NCBI GenBank assembly: GCA_964384025.1
Contig: CAYLJJ010000038.1
Span: 1-53,505, forward strand
Direction of reading: 5' to 3'
Origin: CAYLJJ01 sp964384025
GTDB taxonomy: Bacteria > Myxococcota_A > Bradymonadia > UBA7976 > UBA1532
Length of the DNA: 53,505 nucleotides
In this document: positions 16,042 through 24,649 of the stretch, piece after piece
Numbering within the stretch: the first letter of the stretch is position 1
Layout: each line of letters begins with the position of its first letter
Notes under the pieces: model-generated
The model's input: the letters and a program-made list of their open reading frames with translations, nothing else
What the model was told of the DNA's origin: nothing
The model's database searches: none
Made by a program: the position numbers and the translations under genes

Positions 16042-18768
16042 TCAAACGGATAGATCTTCGTCAAGGCGATTCAGGCGCAGTCGAGGGCTCATCTCCCCTC
16101 GAGCATTCAGAGAGATCCCCATCCAGACTACATAGGGGAGCTGAGGCAGCTCCACCTTCAGGCCCAGATCAGCGGAGAGCAGACCCTGCTTGACATAGAT
16201 CTCTTGCTCCTCCTCCCAGAGAAGCTCTCCTCCAGACTCCTCATCATAGAGAGAGAAGCGAGCGCGAGCCTCTCCTGTCCAGATCTCTGGACCCTCTAGG
16301 AGGTTGGCTTCAAAGTGGAGGAGCGCGCGGTTGGAGATCTCGATGAGCTCCTCCTGAACCTCTTGTTCTATTGAAACCTCCCCCTCCTCAGCCTCCTCTG
16401 TGCTGGGCTGTTCAACCGGATGCTCAGGAGCCTTGCCACCCCAAAAACGTCTGCGAAGACGCGCAAAAAAGCCCTGATGCTTCTCTGCCTGGGCTGAGTG
16501 CTCCTCAGGGAGAACAAGGGGGGCGATCTTATCAAGGAGGCTGAGGAGATCCTGATAATCCTCCTCGCTCCACTCAGGATCATGGCTGGAGCGTGGCAGA
16601 TCTGCCTCTCCATAAGGAACATTCTTGACCGAAGACCAGAGCCGCTCGCTCCACCCCCGGAAAGCTCCGCGCGCTTGCTCCTTGGCCTTAAAGATCAGTC
16701 GGCGAGCCTCCCGGCAGTTGAGGTGATAGAGCACCTTAAGGGCGGCCATCTGAAACCCTGGATCATCCTTAAAGGGTTTCTGCTGCTTCAGCAGCTTGGC
16801 GTCTCGGCTGGCCATATGCCCCAACATGCCGTTGAAGAGAGGGAGATAGCGTTGGGTGTCCAACCGCGCCAAGTTGAGAGAGAAGACTTGCTTCTCTAGA
16901 TCGGAGACCTCTTTGGCGTGGCGGAGGTGGTTGATGAGGTAGAGTGCGAGGCCCCGCTCTCCTCGCTGTCCAATGCGCTCAGCGACCTCGATCCTCACTT
17001 GGGGGTCGTGATCCTTGAGGTGAGAGAGCAGCATGTTTCTCAACTCTTGGCGCTCACTGAAGGGCATAGCGCGGATCACGCTGCGCCTCACCTCGGGGTT
17101 TGGGTGTACCGTCAACTTTTGGAGAAAGAGGGTGGTGTCTGGGTCCTCTCCAGAGAGGATCGCCAGACAGATCTCCACGAGAGCGGAGTGGATCTCCTCT
17201 CGTCCCCAGAAATGGATATCCTCCCCCATAAGGGCTTGAGGTAGCCGCTCCCTCAGCTCCTCTGGGAGGCGCCCAGCTTCCAGGAGCGCTGAGGCGATCC
17301 GCATGATGGAGGCGACGCGCTCCAGAGGATGTTCATGGTCATGAGCAAACTCAAGGGCGTCCTCCACCGCCTCGGTCGCCAACTTCTGATCTTTCACTAA
17401 GAGCAGTGCTTGGGCGGCGAAGGTGTAGGCCAAATCTCCCTCACCTACGGTGCAGGAGCGCGCTGCGATCAGGCTCTCCTGAGCAGCTCCATGAGCCTCC
17501 TTCTCCTTGCCCAATTTGAGAAGCTTGGGAACCACCTCCCCCAGGGTCCTGGCTCTGAAGAAGGGATCGACGATCTCCTTGGCTTGGCGAAGGCTCTCCT
17601 CAGGATCCAGGCCTGCCAACTCCTCAGACCTGAACTCCGCTTCATCACCCATCGCCTCTTGGATGAAGTTGATCGCCCCGCTGACCATGGAGATCCGCGA
17701 GAAGAAGGCGCGACCCTGAATCTCTCGTACTCGCTCCAGAGCATGGCCAAGGCGAAGATACTCATCATCCTCCTCCTCCTCACCATCCTCCAGCTCCAGA
17801 AAGTTCTCCTCAAACTGAAGCAGGGCCTCCTCCTCCTCTTTCTCTCCAATGAGCCCCAGATCTCCCACCAAGCCGCTCCCCACAGCGCGCTCATGGGCTC
17901 GGAGCTTCCGTAGCTCTTGAAACTCATCAAAGATGTTGCGGGTGGCGGTGAGCAGATCTTGCTCGTTGCAAGCCTGGAAGATAGAGCGGATGGGATCATG
18001 GTTGTCGATGGCGTCCAGCTCAGTGGCCAGCTCCTCGCTGAAGAGGATCAGCTCTCGGATCGCCTTAGTGGAGAGATCTTGGACTCGTTCTTCAGCAAAT
18101 CGCTGACACTCTCGCTCTAGATCGACCCCCCGCTTACGGAGCAAACGCCCCAAGACACTGTAGTAATATTTGACTGTCCAAGGAACAGGGATCCGGCGTC
18201 CTACCAGCTCATCGTGATAGAGCACATCCAGATGCTTAATTGAGGATTTGCGCAGACTCTTCTTAAAGCTGCGCTCCTCCTCAGCAGCGGTCCCCTCAAT
18301 ACGCATTGAGAGCAGGCGCCCCAGCTCAATATACTCCGCTTGGCTGAAGCCGGGTTTAAGTGTGATGGCGATCATGTTGCGCTGCTCGAAGGTGCTGGCC
18401 ATGCGCGCGATGAGGGTCATCATCCCAAACTTACGCCGCACCACCTTGAGCGCGTTGCGAGGATCCAGGAAGGCGTCGGTTCCTTCCCGTTCCACCAAGA
18501 GCTGCTGCATAGAGAAGGGATAGCTGGCGTACTCATGAGCCAGGATATCTTCTATTCCGGTGGAGAGCAGGCTCTGAAGCGTGACGGTTTCATTCTTTAA
18601 GATCGCATTTTGATAGAGAGAGAATACCTGCCCTCGCTCCTCTCGAGCCTCGGGATGGTCGGGGATCCAGGTCTTAAAGGCGCTGCGCATCGCCTGACGC
18701 AGCAGACCCTTCTTCTTCTCATCCAGAGAGCGCCAGTCCATCGGTCTGCTGGCCTGTGATTCAAGCAT
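16042..18768 (-). CDS. Large HEAT-repeat protein
   Basis: Probable cytosolic scaffold of 908 residues. The N-terminal 300 residues are helical, with a segment VPWTVKYYYSVLGRLLRKRG near 200 that resembles regions in bacterial HD-domain proteins. A very acidic stretch (about 320-350) follows, then tetratricopeptide-like helices (400-510). HEAT-like repeats lie at about 560-660 (NPEVRRSVIRAM, DHDPQVRIEVAERIG). The last 130 residues look beta-rich. ATG start with GAGGAG 6 bases upstream. It is divergent, with a 95-base gap, from a second HEAT protein with a related layout. Function unknown; the pairing suggests one complex. Confidence 0.8.
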   Translation of the reverse strand: MLESQASRPMDWRSLDEKKKGLLRQAMRSAFKTWIPDHPEAREERGQVFSLYQNAILKNETVTLQSLLSTGIEDILAHEYASYPFSMQQLLVEREGTDAFLDPRNALKVVRRKFGMMTLIARMASTFEQRNMIAITLKPGFSQAEYIELGRLLSMRIEGTAAEEERSFKKSLRKSSIKHLDVLYHDELVGRRIPVPWTVKYYYSVLGRLLRKRGVDLERECQRFAEERVQDLSTKAIRELILFSEELATELDAIDNHDPIRSIFQACNEQDLLTATRNIFDEFQELRKLRAHERAVGSGLVGDLGLIGEKEEEEALLQFEENFLELEDGEEEEDDEYLRLGHALERVREIQGRAFFSRISMVSGAINFIQEAMGDEAEFRSEELAGLDPEESLRQAKEIVDPFFRARTLGEVVPKLLKLGKEKEAHGAAQESLIAARSCTVGEGDLAYTFAAQALLLVKDQKLATEAVEDALEFAHDHEHPLERVASIMRIASALLEAGRLPEELRERLPQALMGEDIHFWGREEIHSALVEICLAILSGEDPDTTLFLQKLTVHPNPEVRRSVIRAMPFSERQELRNMLLSHLKDHDPQVRIEVAERIGQRGERGLALYLINHLRHAKEVSDLEKQVFSLNLARLDTQRYLPLFNGMLGHMASRDAKLLKQQKPFKDDPGFQMAALKVLYHLNCREARRLIFKAKEQARGAFRGWSERLWSSVKNVPYGEADLPRSSHDPEWSEEDYQDLLSLLDKIAPLVLPEEHSAQAEKHQGFFARLRRRFWGGKAPEHPVEQPSTEEAEEGEVSIEQEVQEELIEISNRALLHFEANLLEGPEIWTGEARARFSLYDEESGGELLWEEEQEIYVKQGLLSADLGLKVELPQLPYVVWMGISLNARGEMSPRLRLNRLDEDLSV

Positions 18769-18789
18769 CTTCAGCTCCTCACTCTGGGC

Positions 18790-18815
18790 ATATCGATAGA
18801 TAATCTATACTGAAC
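18790..18815. promoter_or_regulatory. AT-rich palindromic site between two divergent HEAT genes
   Basis: The 95-base divergent spacer holds an AT-rich core with the palindrome TAGATAATCTA at 18797-18807 and TATACT just after. It is the only promoter-like sequence between the two start codons, so it probably contains back-to-back promoters or an operator. No clear -35 boxes could be assigned. Confidence 0.35.
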
Positions 18816-18863
18816 GGCCCCTGAGCGCATATCCTGATCCGCGCTCTGACGCAGGAGGCCAGA

Positions 18864-21347
18864 TTGAACCGGGATGATGCTTCTGCTGGGAAACTCCTCC
18901 GCGACGTTCTGCGGAAGATCCGCAACGCGGCGCCTCTCTACGAGAAAGAGGATAATTCCTTAGAAAAAGCCATTGAAGGCATCGCTCAGGACCTGATGCG
19001 CTTCACCAAAGAATATGGTGAGATCGAGCTGCGGATCAGCACCAACAACATCAATTCAGGAGAGGACTCGGTTTACCGATCTGATGCGCGGCAAAACAAC
19101 CTCGCCTTTGATCTCTTCCGCCAGGGCTTGCGACGCCTTAACTTTCGCCCTGGTCTCAGCGCGACTGAGGTGAGGATCTTTGTTCAGCGCTTCGCCGAAT
19201 GCCGCGTCGTCGATAAGCTGGATGAGGACTTTATGACCACCCTCTGGCAGGAGCCTCTAGAGAACATCCACTACCTAGCAGTGGATGGCTTCACCGAGCG
19301 GATTTTCATGTCTGAGGAGGTCTTTGTTGAGCGCTTCCGAGGCATCATTGAGGATCTGGCACCTGGCCTAACTGAGATGCCGGAGGAGGATGAGGGAGAT
19401 CGTCAACCTCGTGTACGAGAAGAAGAGGAGGGCGCCAACACCATGCTGGCCGCCTTCAATCAAGAGGAGCGGCTGTTGGCGGAGATTCGAGGAGATGCCG
19501 AGCGCAGCCGAAAGCTCATCCAGGAGTCGATGCGTCCAGAAGTGGGCGCGGAGCAGCTCCTTCAACTTCTCAGCCGCTTCGCCATCAAATACCCCTCTCC
19601 TTTGAAGGATGAAGAGCTGGGGCAGATGCTCCTCAAGGGCCTAGAGGTTCTGTTGATCGCTCGAGCTTGGCAGGGCTTCGCTGACGCGCTACGCAGCTTC
19701 TGGAGTCTATTGGAGGATCGCGTCATCGGCAGCCTGAATGCTGAGCGCTTTGAGGTTGTGCGTGCTGTGATCGCCTCAGAGAGTGTCCTTCCCCTGGCGA
19801 TCCATCTGGACGGAGGACAGCGAGGATTTTTGGAGTGGTGTACGTTCTTCTATACTGACGCTGATCTGCTCCTCGCGCCCGATCTACTCTCCTTTGTCAA
19901 CCTTTGCCCCAACAAGGCGGGCGTCGCCTTCCTCCAGAATCTGCTCCGTTATCAGAGCAGTAACTCTCTGGAGCCTTGGGCAGCGCGACTCCAAGATCCC
20001 AACCCCAAGATCGTCCAAGAGGTCTTGGAGGTGATCCTCGGTAGTGATCTCGCCGAGCAAGCCCAGCCTCTCCTCTTGGAGGCGGTAAACCACCCTTCTG
20101 AGGAAGTGAGGTTGATGGCCCTGGAGGGCTTGGGTGAGAGCCATGATGCTTCCGTACGGGAGTCTCTGATCCCCTTGGTGCGTGATCCTTCCGAGAGAGT
20201 GCGACGCGCGATTGTCCAACATTTTCTGCGCGCAGAAGACAGATCGGTCTCTCCTTATCTCGCGGCCACGATCCGTGCAGGGAACTTTGGCGGCTATACA
20301 GAGGAGGATCAGCGGCTCTACTGCCTGGCTCTTGGAGAGCTTGGAAATGACCAGTTTTTGCCCCTCTTCCAACGTCGGCTCAAGATGGATGAGGGCGAAG
20401 GGTTCTTTCAGAAGCTTCTCAGGAGAGGCTCAGAGGCGCTCAAAAATGAACCGATACGACGCAGCATCATCTCGGGTCTCGCGGCGCTGGGCAGCCCTGA
20501 CGCTCTCAATCTGATCCGCGAGGTGAAGGAGCGGGCCTGTTTGGAGTTGGCCTCTCACTGTGAGCTTGCCCTCCAGATGTCTAATCGGGGAGAGGTCCGA
20601 GCAGAGCGAGAGAGAAGCCATCGCAGAAAGCGAACAGTGCTCAAGGCGGATCCTGACGAACTCTTTACGGCGGAAGGGAACATGGGCTACCGCCTGCTCT
20701 TTGAAGCTGCCTCTCTACGGGGCGCTCAACCTGTCCGTCCTCAATCCAACGAGGGAGGAGAGAGATCCCTTGAGTCGATCCGTGTGGAGTTCCTCAAGGG
20801 AGCACATAACCTCAGCGAAGAGCCTCTCCTGGAAGAGGGGGAGACCTTTGAATCTGGAGCACTGCGCAATCTCAGCGTTCTCCCAGGCCTCACCGAAGAT
20901 GGACAGTTTCGCCTCACCAGTCCCAGAGCTTCTTTACTCTCTGCAGCTCCTTTGCTTGAGGAGTTGAGGGCCGCCCAGTTGGCGGCCAGGGCGCGTAAGC
21001 AAGAAGCTCAAGAGCTTCTTGCTTCAGAACAAGAGCTTCTCCATCCAGAGAACGCAGCGGAGGAGAACAACGCCCCTCAGCCCCTCCAAGCTACTCCATC
21101 CTCGCCGCCCCCCAAAGCGACGAACGCAGGCTCTGTAGATGCCCTCCTATTGGGTTTCTTAGAAGATGATAAGACAGGGCTGAGTCTCTCCCCGGTTCCA
21201 AGATCTTCGCCCTTTCAGGGAGCAACGCCAGAGCCTCAGCGCCCATCCCATAACACAGCAGAGGAGACTTTGGCTGAGCCTGAGGCCCTCAGCGAAGAGA
21301 AGAGCGTGGATGATCTCCTTAAAGCCTATCTGAACCCGAAGGAGTGA
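18864..21347 (+). CDS. HEAT-repeat protein with duplicated C-terminal SVDxLL motif
   Basis: Probable cytosolic scaffold of 827 residues. The N-terminal 170 residues include LAFDLFRQGLRRLNFRPG and IFVQRFAE, a pattern also seen in the N-terminus of the next gene's product. HEAT repeats lie at about 370-570 (HPSEEVRLMALEGLGES, DPSERVRRAIVQHFLRA). The last 150 residues are low-complexity and contain two similar short motifs, SVDALLLGFL near 757 and SVDDLLKAYL near 814, the second at the very C-terminus. The start is TTG with AGGAGG 5 bases upstream. The next gene begins 4 bases after the stop, so they are one operon. Confidence 0.8.
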   Translation: MNRDDASAGKLLRDVLRKIRNAAPLYEKEDNSLEKAIEGIAQDLMRFTKEYGEIELRISTNNINSGEDSVYRSDARQNNLAFDLFRQGLRRLNFRPGLSATEVRIFVQRFAECRVVDKLDEDFMTTLWQEPLENIHYLAVDGFTERIFMSEEVFVERFRGIIEDLAPGLTEMPEEDEGDRQPRVREEEEGANTMLAAFNQEERLLAEIRGDAERSRKLIQESMRPEVGAEQLLQLLSRFAIKYPSPLKDEELGQMLLKGLEVLLIARAWQGFADALRSFWSLLEDRVIGSLNAERFEVVRAVIASESVLPLAIHLDGGQRGFLEWCTFFYTDADLLLAPDLLSFVNLCPNKAGVAFLQNLLRYQSSNSLEPWAARLQDPNPKIVQEVLEVILGSDLAEQAQPLLLEAVNHPSEEVRLMALEGLGESHDASVRESLIPLVRDPSERVRRAIVQHFLRAEDRSVSPYLAATIRAGNFGGYTEEDQRLYCLALGELGNDQFLPLFQRRLKMDEGEGFFQKLLRRGSEALKNEPIRRSIISGLAALGSPDALNLIREVKERACLELASHCELALQMSNRGEVRAERERSHRRKRTVLKADPDELFTAEGNMGYRLLFEAASLRGAQPVRPQSNEGGERSLESIRVEFLKGAHNLSEEPLLEEGETFESGALRNLSVLPGLTEDGQFRLTSPRASLLSAAPLLEELRAAQLAARARKQEAQELLASEQELLHPENAAEENNAPQPLQATPSSPPPKATNAGSVDALLLGFLEDDKTGLSLSPVPRSSPFQGATPEPQRPSHNTAEETLAEPEALSEEKSVDDLLKAYLNPKE

Positions 21348-21351
21348 GCAG

Positions 21352-22794
21352 ATGGAGCCACTGGAACGCATTCAGCAAGCGGGTCGAAGCCTCTTGGTCT
21401 ATGTCTTCTCCCTGATGAAGACCGGAGAGATCCACGATCTGAACAACGAGGCCTGGGACCTGCCCATCGAGAAGCTTCAAGCGGCCCTTAACACTCTCCT
21501 GGAGTTGGAGCGGCACTCTATAACGATGGTGGTGGCTGAGGGGGTCGCTCAGGTCAACAGCCACGCCCTCTGGTTGGACTCAGGCACCGCGGCTCAGGCA
21601 CAGGAGCTGGAGGGCTGGCTTGCACGACGAGAAGCGGGAGGAATCGTCTTTAGCGAACAACCTAAAGCGGAGCATATCAGGAAGTTCTTTCATCACTTCG
21701 CTCGTTTCCGTGCCCCAGAGGAGTGTGAGAATCAGTTCGCCGCCCTGATCGAAATTTTGGAGTCTGCTCAGCTTCAGGGCTTGCGCCTTGCTCCTCAGCC
21801 TCTGCGCCTAGAAGGGGTGGGTAAGGGGGTTCGGGGGGTAGCCTCACTCTGGTACTACGCCAAGGGGGCTGCGGGTATGGCTGAGGTTCTCACGCAGGTC
21901 CCAGTACAGGTCAAAGCAGCGCGCCGTATCGCTCAAGAGATCGTCGATGCCTGTGGAGTGGAGCAGGATCTCTTTATCGGCTTGGTGTTGTTGGCCAGAG
22001 AGGATCAGCCCTTTCGCCGAGCGATGGATGTGGGGGTTTTTATTGCTGGGATCTCCCGAGGACTGGGGCTCTCTGCTGTAGAGTGCGCCGAGCTGACCAC
22101 TGCAGCTCTGCTTCACAACTCTGGCTATGCCTACGATAACCCTCAACCCAAGGAGTTCAGGATTCCTGAGGTGGTCAGCTCTATGGTTCTACGGCAGCTC
22201 TTAGAGGGCTCTGAGCTGGGCTCCTCTTTGATGCAGCGCCTCTGTGTCGCTGTGGAGCACCAGATGGTTTTAGATGCTGGGGGGCCGCCCTATCTGATCA
22301 AGCCCCCCCTGCCCAGCCCTCTAGCGCAGCTTATCGCCCTCATCAACTTCTACTTGGATGAGATTCGCCAGCGAGACCGCTCTCCTCTTCAGGTCGCCTT
22401 ACAGCTCTTACGGGAGCCACCTCTGCGCGTTGATCCTGATCTGATCAAGATCTTTATCGCCACGGTGGGGCTCCTCCCGGTGGGGAGCGTGGTGGAGCTT
22501 CAAAATGGAGATCTGGGGGTGGTAGCTGATATCGAACAGCTTCGAGGCCGCAACCTCTACAATCGAGAGGAGCCCCCGCTCATGAAACCTCGGATCATTA
22601 CCGTAGAGCGCATGAGGAACGCTCGAGGGGCGGTGATCCCCGAGCGCCGCGCCCGGGTTGAGTTGGGCGAGGATGAAGAGGGCCGAGAATGGAAGGTGGT
22701 CAAAGTGTTAAAGAGAGAGGGGCTGCGAGATCTGCTCTTAAGAGCCCTGATCCGCCGCCCCTTTACCGTAGTCGCACAGATGGGGTTGAGATGA
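21352..22794 (+). CDS. Protein with degenerate HD-GYP-like domain
   Basis: 480-residue protein. The N-terminal half carries the FFHHFARFR pattern shared with the upstream HEAT protein and GVASLWYYAKGAAGMAEVL, as in HD-GYP proteins of Myxococcota. The C-terminal half has the helical layout of an HD-GYP domain, but the metal residues are mostly gone: the HD position reads LLHNSGY (His255 followed by Asn, not Asp) and the later motif reads VEHQMVLDAGGPPY. It is therefore unlikely to hydrolyse cyclic di-GMP, but might still bind a ligand or partner. The last 90 residues look like a small beta domain (LPVGSVVELQNGDLGVV), as in many HD-GYP proteins. ATG start with AAGGAG upstream; its stop overlaps yqgE as ATGA. 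Confidence 0.8.
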   Translation: MEPLERIQQAGRSLLVYVFSLMKTGEIHDLNNEAWDLPIEKLQAALNTLLELERHSITMVVAEGVAQVNSHALWLDSGTAAQAQELEGWLARREAGGIVFSEQPKAEHIRKFFHHFARFRAPEECENQFAALIEILESAQLQGLRLAPQPLRLEGVGKGVRGVASLWYYAKGAAGMAEVLTQVPVQVKAARRIAQEIVDACGVEQDLFIGLVLLAREDQPFRRAMDVGVFIAGISRGLGLSAVECAELTTAALLHNSGYAYDNPQPKEFRIPEVVSSMVLRQLLEGSELGSSLMQRLCVAVEHQMVLDAGGPPYLIKPPLPSPLAQLIALINFYLDEIRQRDRSPLQVALQLLREPPLRVDPDLIKIFIATVGLLPVGSVVELQNGDLGVVADIEQLRGRNLYNREEPPLMKPRIITVERMRNARGAVIPERRARVELGEDEEGREWKVVKVLKREGLRDLLLRALIRRPFTVVAQMGLR

Positions 22795-23354
22795 ACAGGG
22801 AAGAGAGTTTTTGTGTGGCGCCAGGGGTTTTAATCGCGATGCCTCAACTTCAAGATCCCAACTTCCTGCGTACAGTGGTGTTGATGATCGATCACAACGA
22901 GGAGGGGGCTCTGGGATTGGTGATCTCTCGCACCCTTCCCAGGAGCTGCCGAGAGGTGAGTGAGGGCTTGGGATTCTCTTGGTGTGGAGCACCAGAAGCC
23001 CTGCTGCGCCAAGGGGGACCTGTAGACCCTTACTCTCTCTGGCTCCTCCATGATGAGCGTTGGAGCTTTGAGGAGACGATCAACCTGGGCAGTGGCCTCG
23101 CCGTGAGCCGCAGTCGAGAGGCCCTGATGCAGATGTGTCAGGAAGGGGCTCAGGAGTTACTCCTCCTGGTGGGCTATGCGGGCTGGGCCAGCGATCAGCT
23201 AGAGCAGGAGATCAGCGCGGGTGCTTGGCTCACCGCTCCGCTCTCCCGAGAGATGCTCTTTGGCTGGCCTCCAGAGCAGCTTTGGGCCCAAAGTTTAGAG
23301 GCGATGGGCATCAACCCTGCCTTTCTGGTAGAGGGCGCTCGCAGCCTTCAATAA
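22791..23354 (+). CDS. YqgE/AlgH family protein
   Basis: Member of the UPF0301/AlgH family, 187 residues, the usual size. Function is not settled; AlgH was linked to alginate regulation in Pseudomonas. Diagnostic segments: APGVLIAMPQLQDPNFLRTV, HNEEGALGLVISR, LRQGGPVDPYSLWLLH and LLVGYAGWASDQLEQEI. I use the ATG at 22791, which overlaps the upstream stop as ATGA, and where the family's usual N-terminus begins; the frame is open from 22689. It is the last gene of the HEAT/HD operon. Confidence 0.93.
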   Translation: MNREESFCVAPGVLIAMPQLQDPNFLRTVVLMIDHNEEGALGLVISRTLPRSCREVSEGLGFSWCGAPEALLRQGGPVDPYSLWLLHDERWSFEETINLGSGLAVSRSREALMQMCQEGAQELLLLVGYAGWASDQLEQEISAGAWLTAPLSREMLFGWPPEQLWAQSLEAMGINPAFLVEGARSLQ

Positions 23355-23374
23355 CGCCCCAAAGAACCGCTCAC

Positions 23375-24001
23375 TCAGAGCCCCCTGACAGCCTCTCTGA
23401 TCATTGAGGAGAGGGCCTCGCTGTGGATTCCAAACTGGAGGCCCAGGCGAATCTCCTCCTCATCTCGTCTTACGTTGCGTATCTGTGCGGGGAGGCTAAA
23501 GCTCTGCTCTCGGATTTGAAGGTGAATGATCAGCTCTTGAGCGATCTGATACTCCCCAAGCGCGATCCTCAAACCCATCCCTCCCATAGAGAGATCGATG
23601 GCTCGCGCTGGGATTAACTCATTTTCACACTCCAAGATCGCTTGAGCCCCCAGGGCTCCGTCTAAGCGGAGCTGCCTGCGACCGGGAAAGAAGACCGCCA
23701 TCTGCGGCGGCTCGAGGAACAGGACCTCTCCAAGCTGATGAGCTGCTCGGACACGGACGCCCACATAGTGGATGCCTTGATGATCGCTGAGGGCCAAATC
23801 ACTGCCAGGAAAAAAGGGACAGCGTTGAAACTCTAGATGGCGAGGGTCCTGGAGGAACCCCACTTCAAGGCGCCCATCTCCACTGGCAACCACCAACTCC
23901 TTAGCGGTCAAGAAGCGCAAGGCACGCTCCATCGAGGCTGTATCTGTAGCGACCTCAGCGCCCTCAAGTTCCCTCAAGAAGGGGTCAAAACCTTGTTTCA
24001 T
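23375..24001 (-). CDS. PilZ-domain protein
   Basis: Probable cyclic di-GMP receptor of 208 residues. The C-terminal 105 residues form a PilZ domain with the RxxxR motif in GRRQLRLDG (near 106) and DLSMGGMG (near 137). The N-terminal 100 residues resemble a YcgR-like beta domain (GVRVRAAHQLGEVLFLEPP). ATG start with GGGAGG 8 bases upstream. Transcribed leftward, convergent with yqgE and 20 bases from it. Its closeness to a degenerate HD-GYP protein hints at a shared cyclic di-GMP theme, but the link is inference. Confidence 0.88.
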   Translation of the reverse strand: MKQGFDPFLRELEGAEVATDTASMERALRFLTAKELVVASGDGRLEVGFLQDPRHLEFQRCPFFPGSDLALSDHQGIHYVGVRVRAAHQLGEVLFLEPPQMAVFFPGRRQLRLDGALGAQAILECENELIPARAIDLSMGGMGLRIALGEYQIAQELIIHLQIREQSFSLPAQIRNVRRDEEEIRLGLQFGIHSEALSSMIREAVRGL

Positions 24002-24204
24002 CTGATAAGCCTCCCTTTTTACATCTACTGCTTTCCGTATTAGAGCGCCAATACGAGCAATATGCCGAGGTCGATGATTGGCTGTAGCGGGCTTGTTCTA
24101 GCACGCTCGATACATCGATCAGCTTCGGTGGGATAGCCAACCGCCCGACCTCAAAAGATACGGATGGTGATCATGCCACAAGAATATCGACTTGTCTTTG
24201 GTGA

Positions 24205-24246
24205 GCCTATCCCAGTAAGCGATCCACCAGCCTATCCCACTAAGCG
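24205..24246 (+). repeat. Two direct repeats, likely IS5-family end
   Basis: GCCTATCCCAGTAAGCG at 24205-24221 is repeated as GCCTATCCCACTAAGCG at 24230-24246, one mismatch, 25-base period. They lie just before a truncated IS5-like transposase start, as expected for the left end of such an element. Confidence 0.5.
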
Positions 24247-24302
24247 CCATTTTTTGATAAAGTAGATTTTGTGAAATTGAATCGCAGTCGTAAGTTCTAA
24301 AT

Positions 24303-24446
24303 ATGAGCGGAAGATTTGAAGGCCTGACTGGTGAACAATGGGATTTGATCCGCTCTCTCTTTCCAGAAGAGAAGAGGAGTAGAGCGTATCCCAAAACTCC
24401 GCTACTAAAAGCAATAAACTCCACCGCACCTTACCCACGCTCATAA
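24303..24446 (+). pseudogene. Truncated IS5-family transposase
   Basis: An ATG-started frame of 47 codons begins MSGRFEGLTGEQWDLIRSLF, which closely resembles the conserved start of IS5-family (IS427-like) DDE transposases (typically RFEGLxxEQWxLIxPLLP). The similarity stops after about 25 residues and the frame ends at a TAA at 24444. No DDE catalytic core can be found downstream, so the gene is a decayed fragment, possibly cut by a second insertion. Confidence 0.6.
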
Positions 24447-24649
24447 AAGCACGGCCTCATCACCGCCTGAGGGTAACCAAAGTATTGGTCTGATGAAGAT
24501 ATGGCTTTATCGGCCATGAAGCTGGCAGAGTCCTCCTTGAGCGGCTCGGCAAGACACTTTGAAAAATCCAAGAGGGAGTGCTGAGCAGAAGCCTCTCGAC
24601 CCAAGTCGCCTGAGACTCTTATCATCCCCCAATAACCTAAGGGGTCTCT

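Larger units (their letters stand above)
24002..24649. other. Gene-poor spacer holding IS remnants
   Basis: No intact gene in about 650 bases. From 24205 to 24446 it holds repeated IS-end-like sequence and a truncated transposase start (listed separately). A further string GAGCGTATCCCAAAACTCCG near 24384-24403 resembles the end of another insertion sequence and interrupts the transposase frame. The stretch before 24200 and the stretch 24447-24640 show nothing I can name. Confidence 0.5.
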
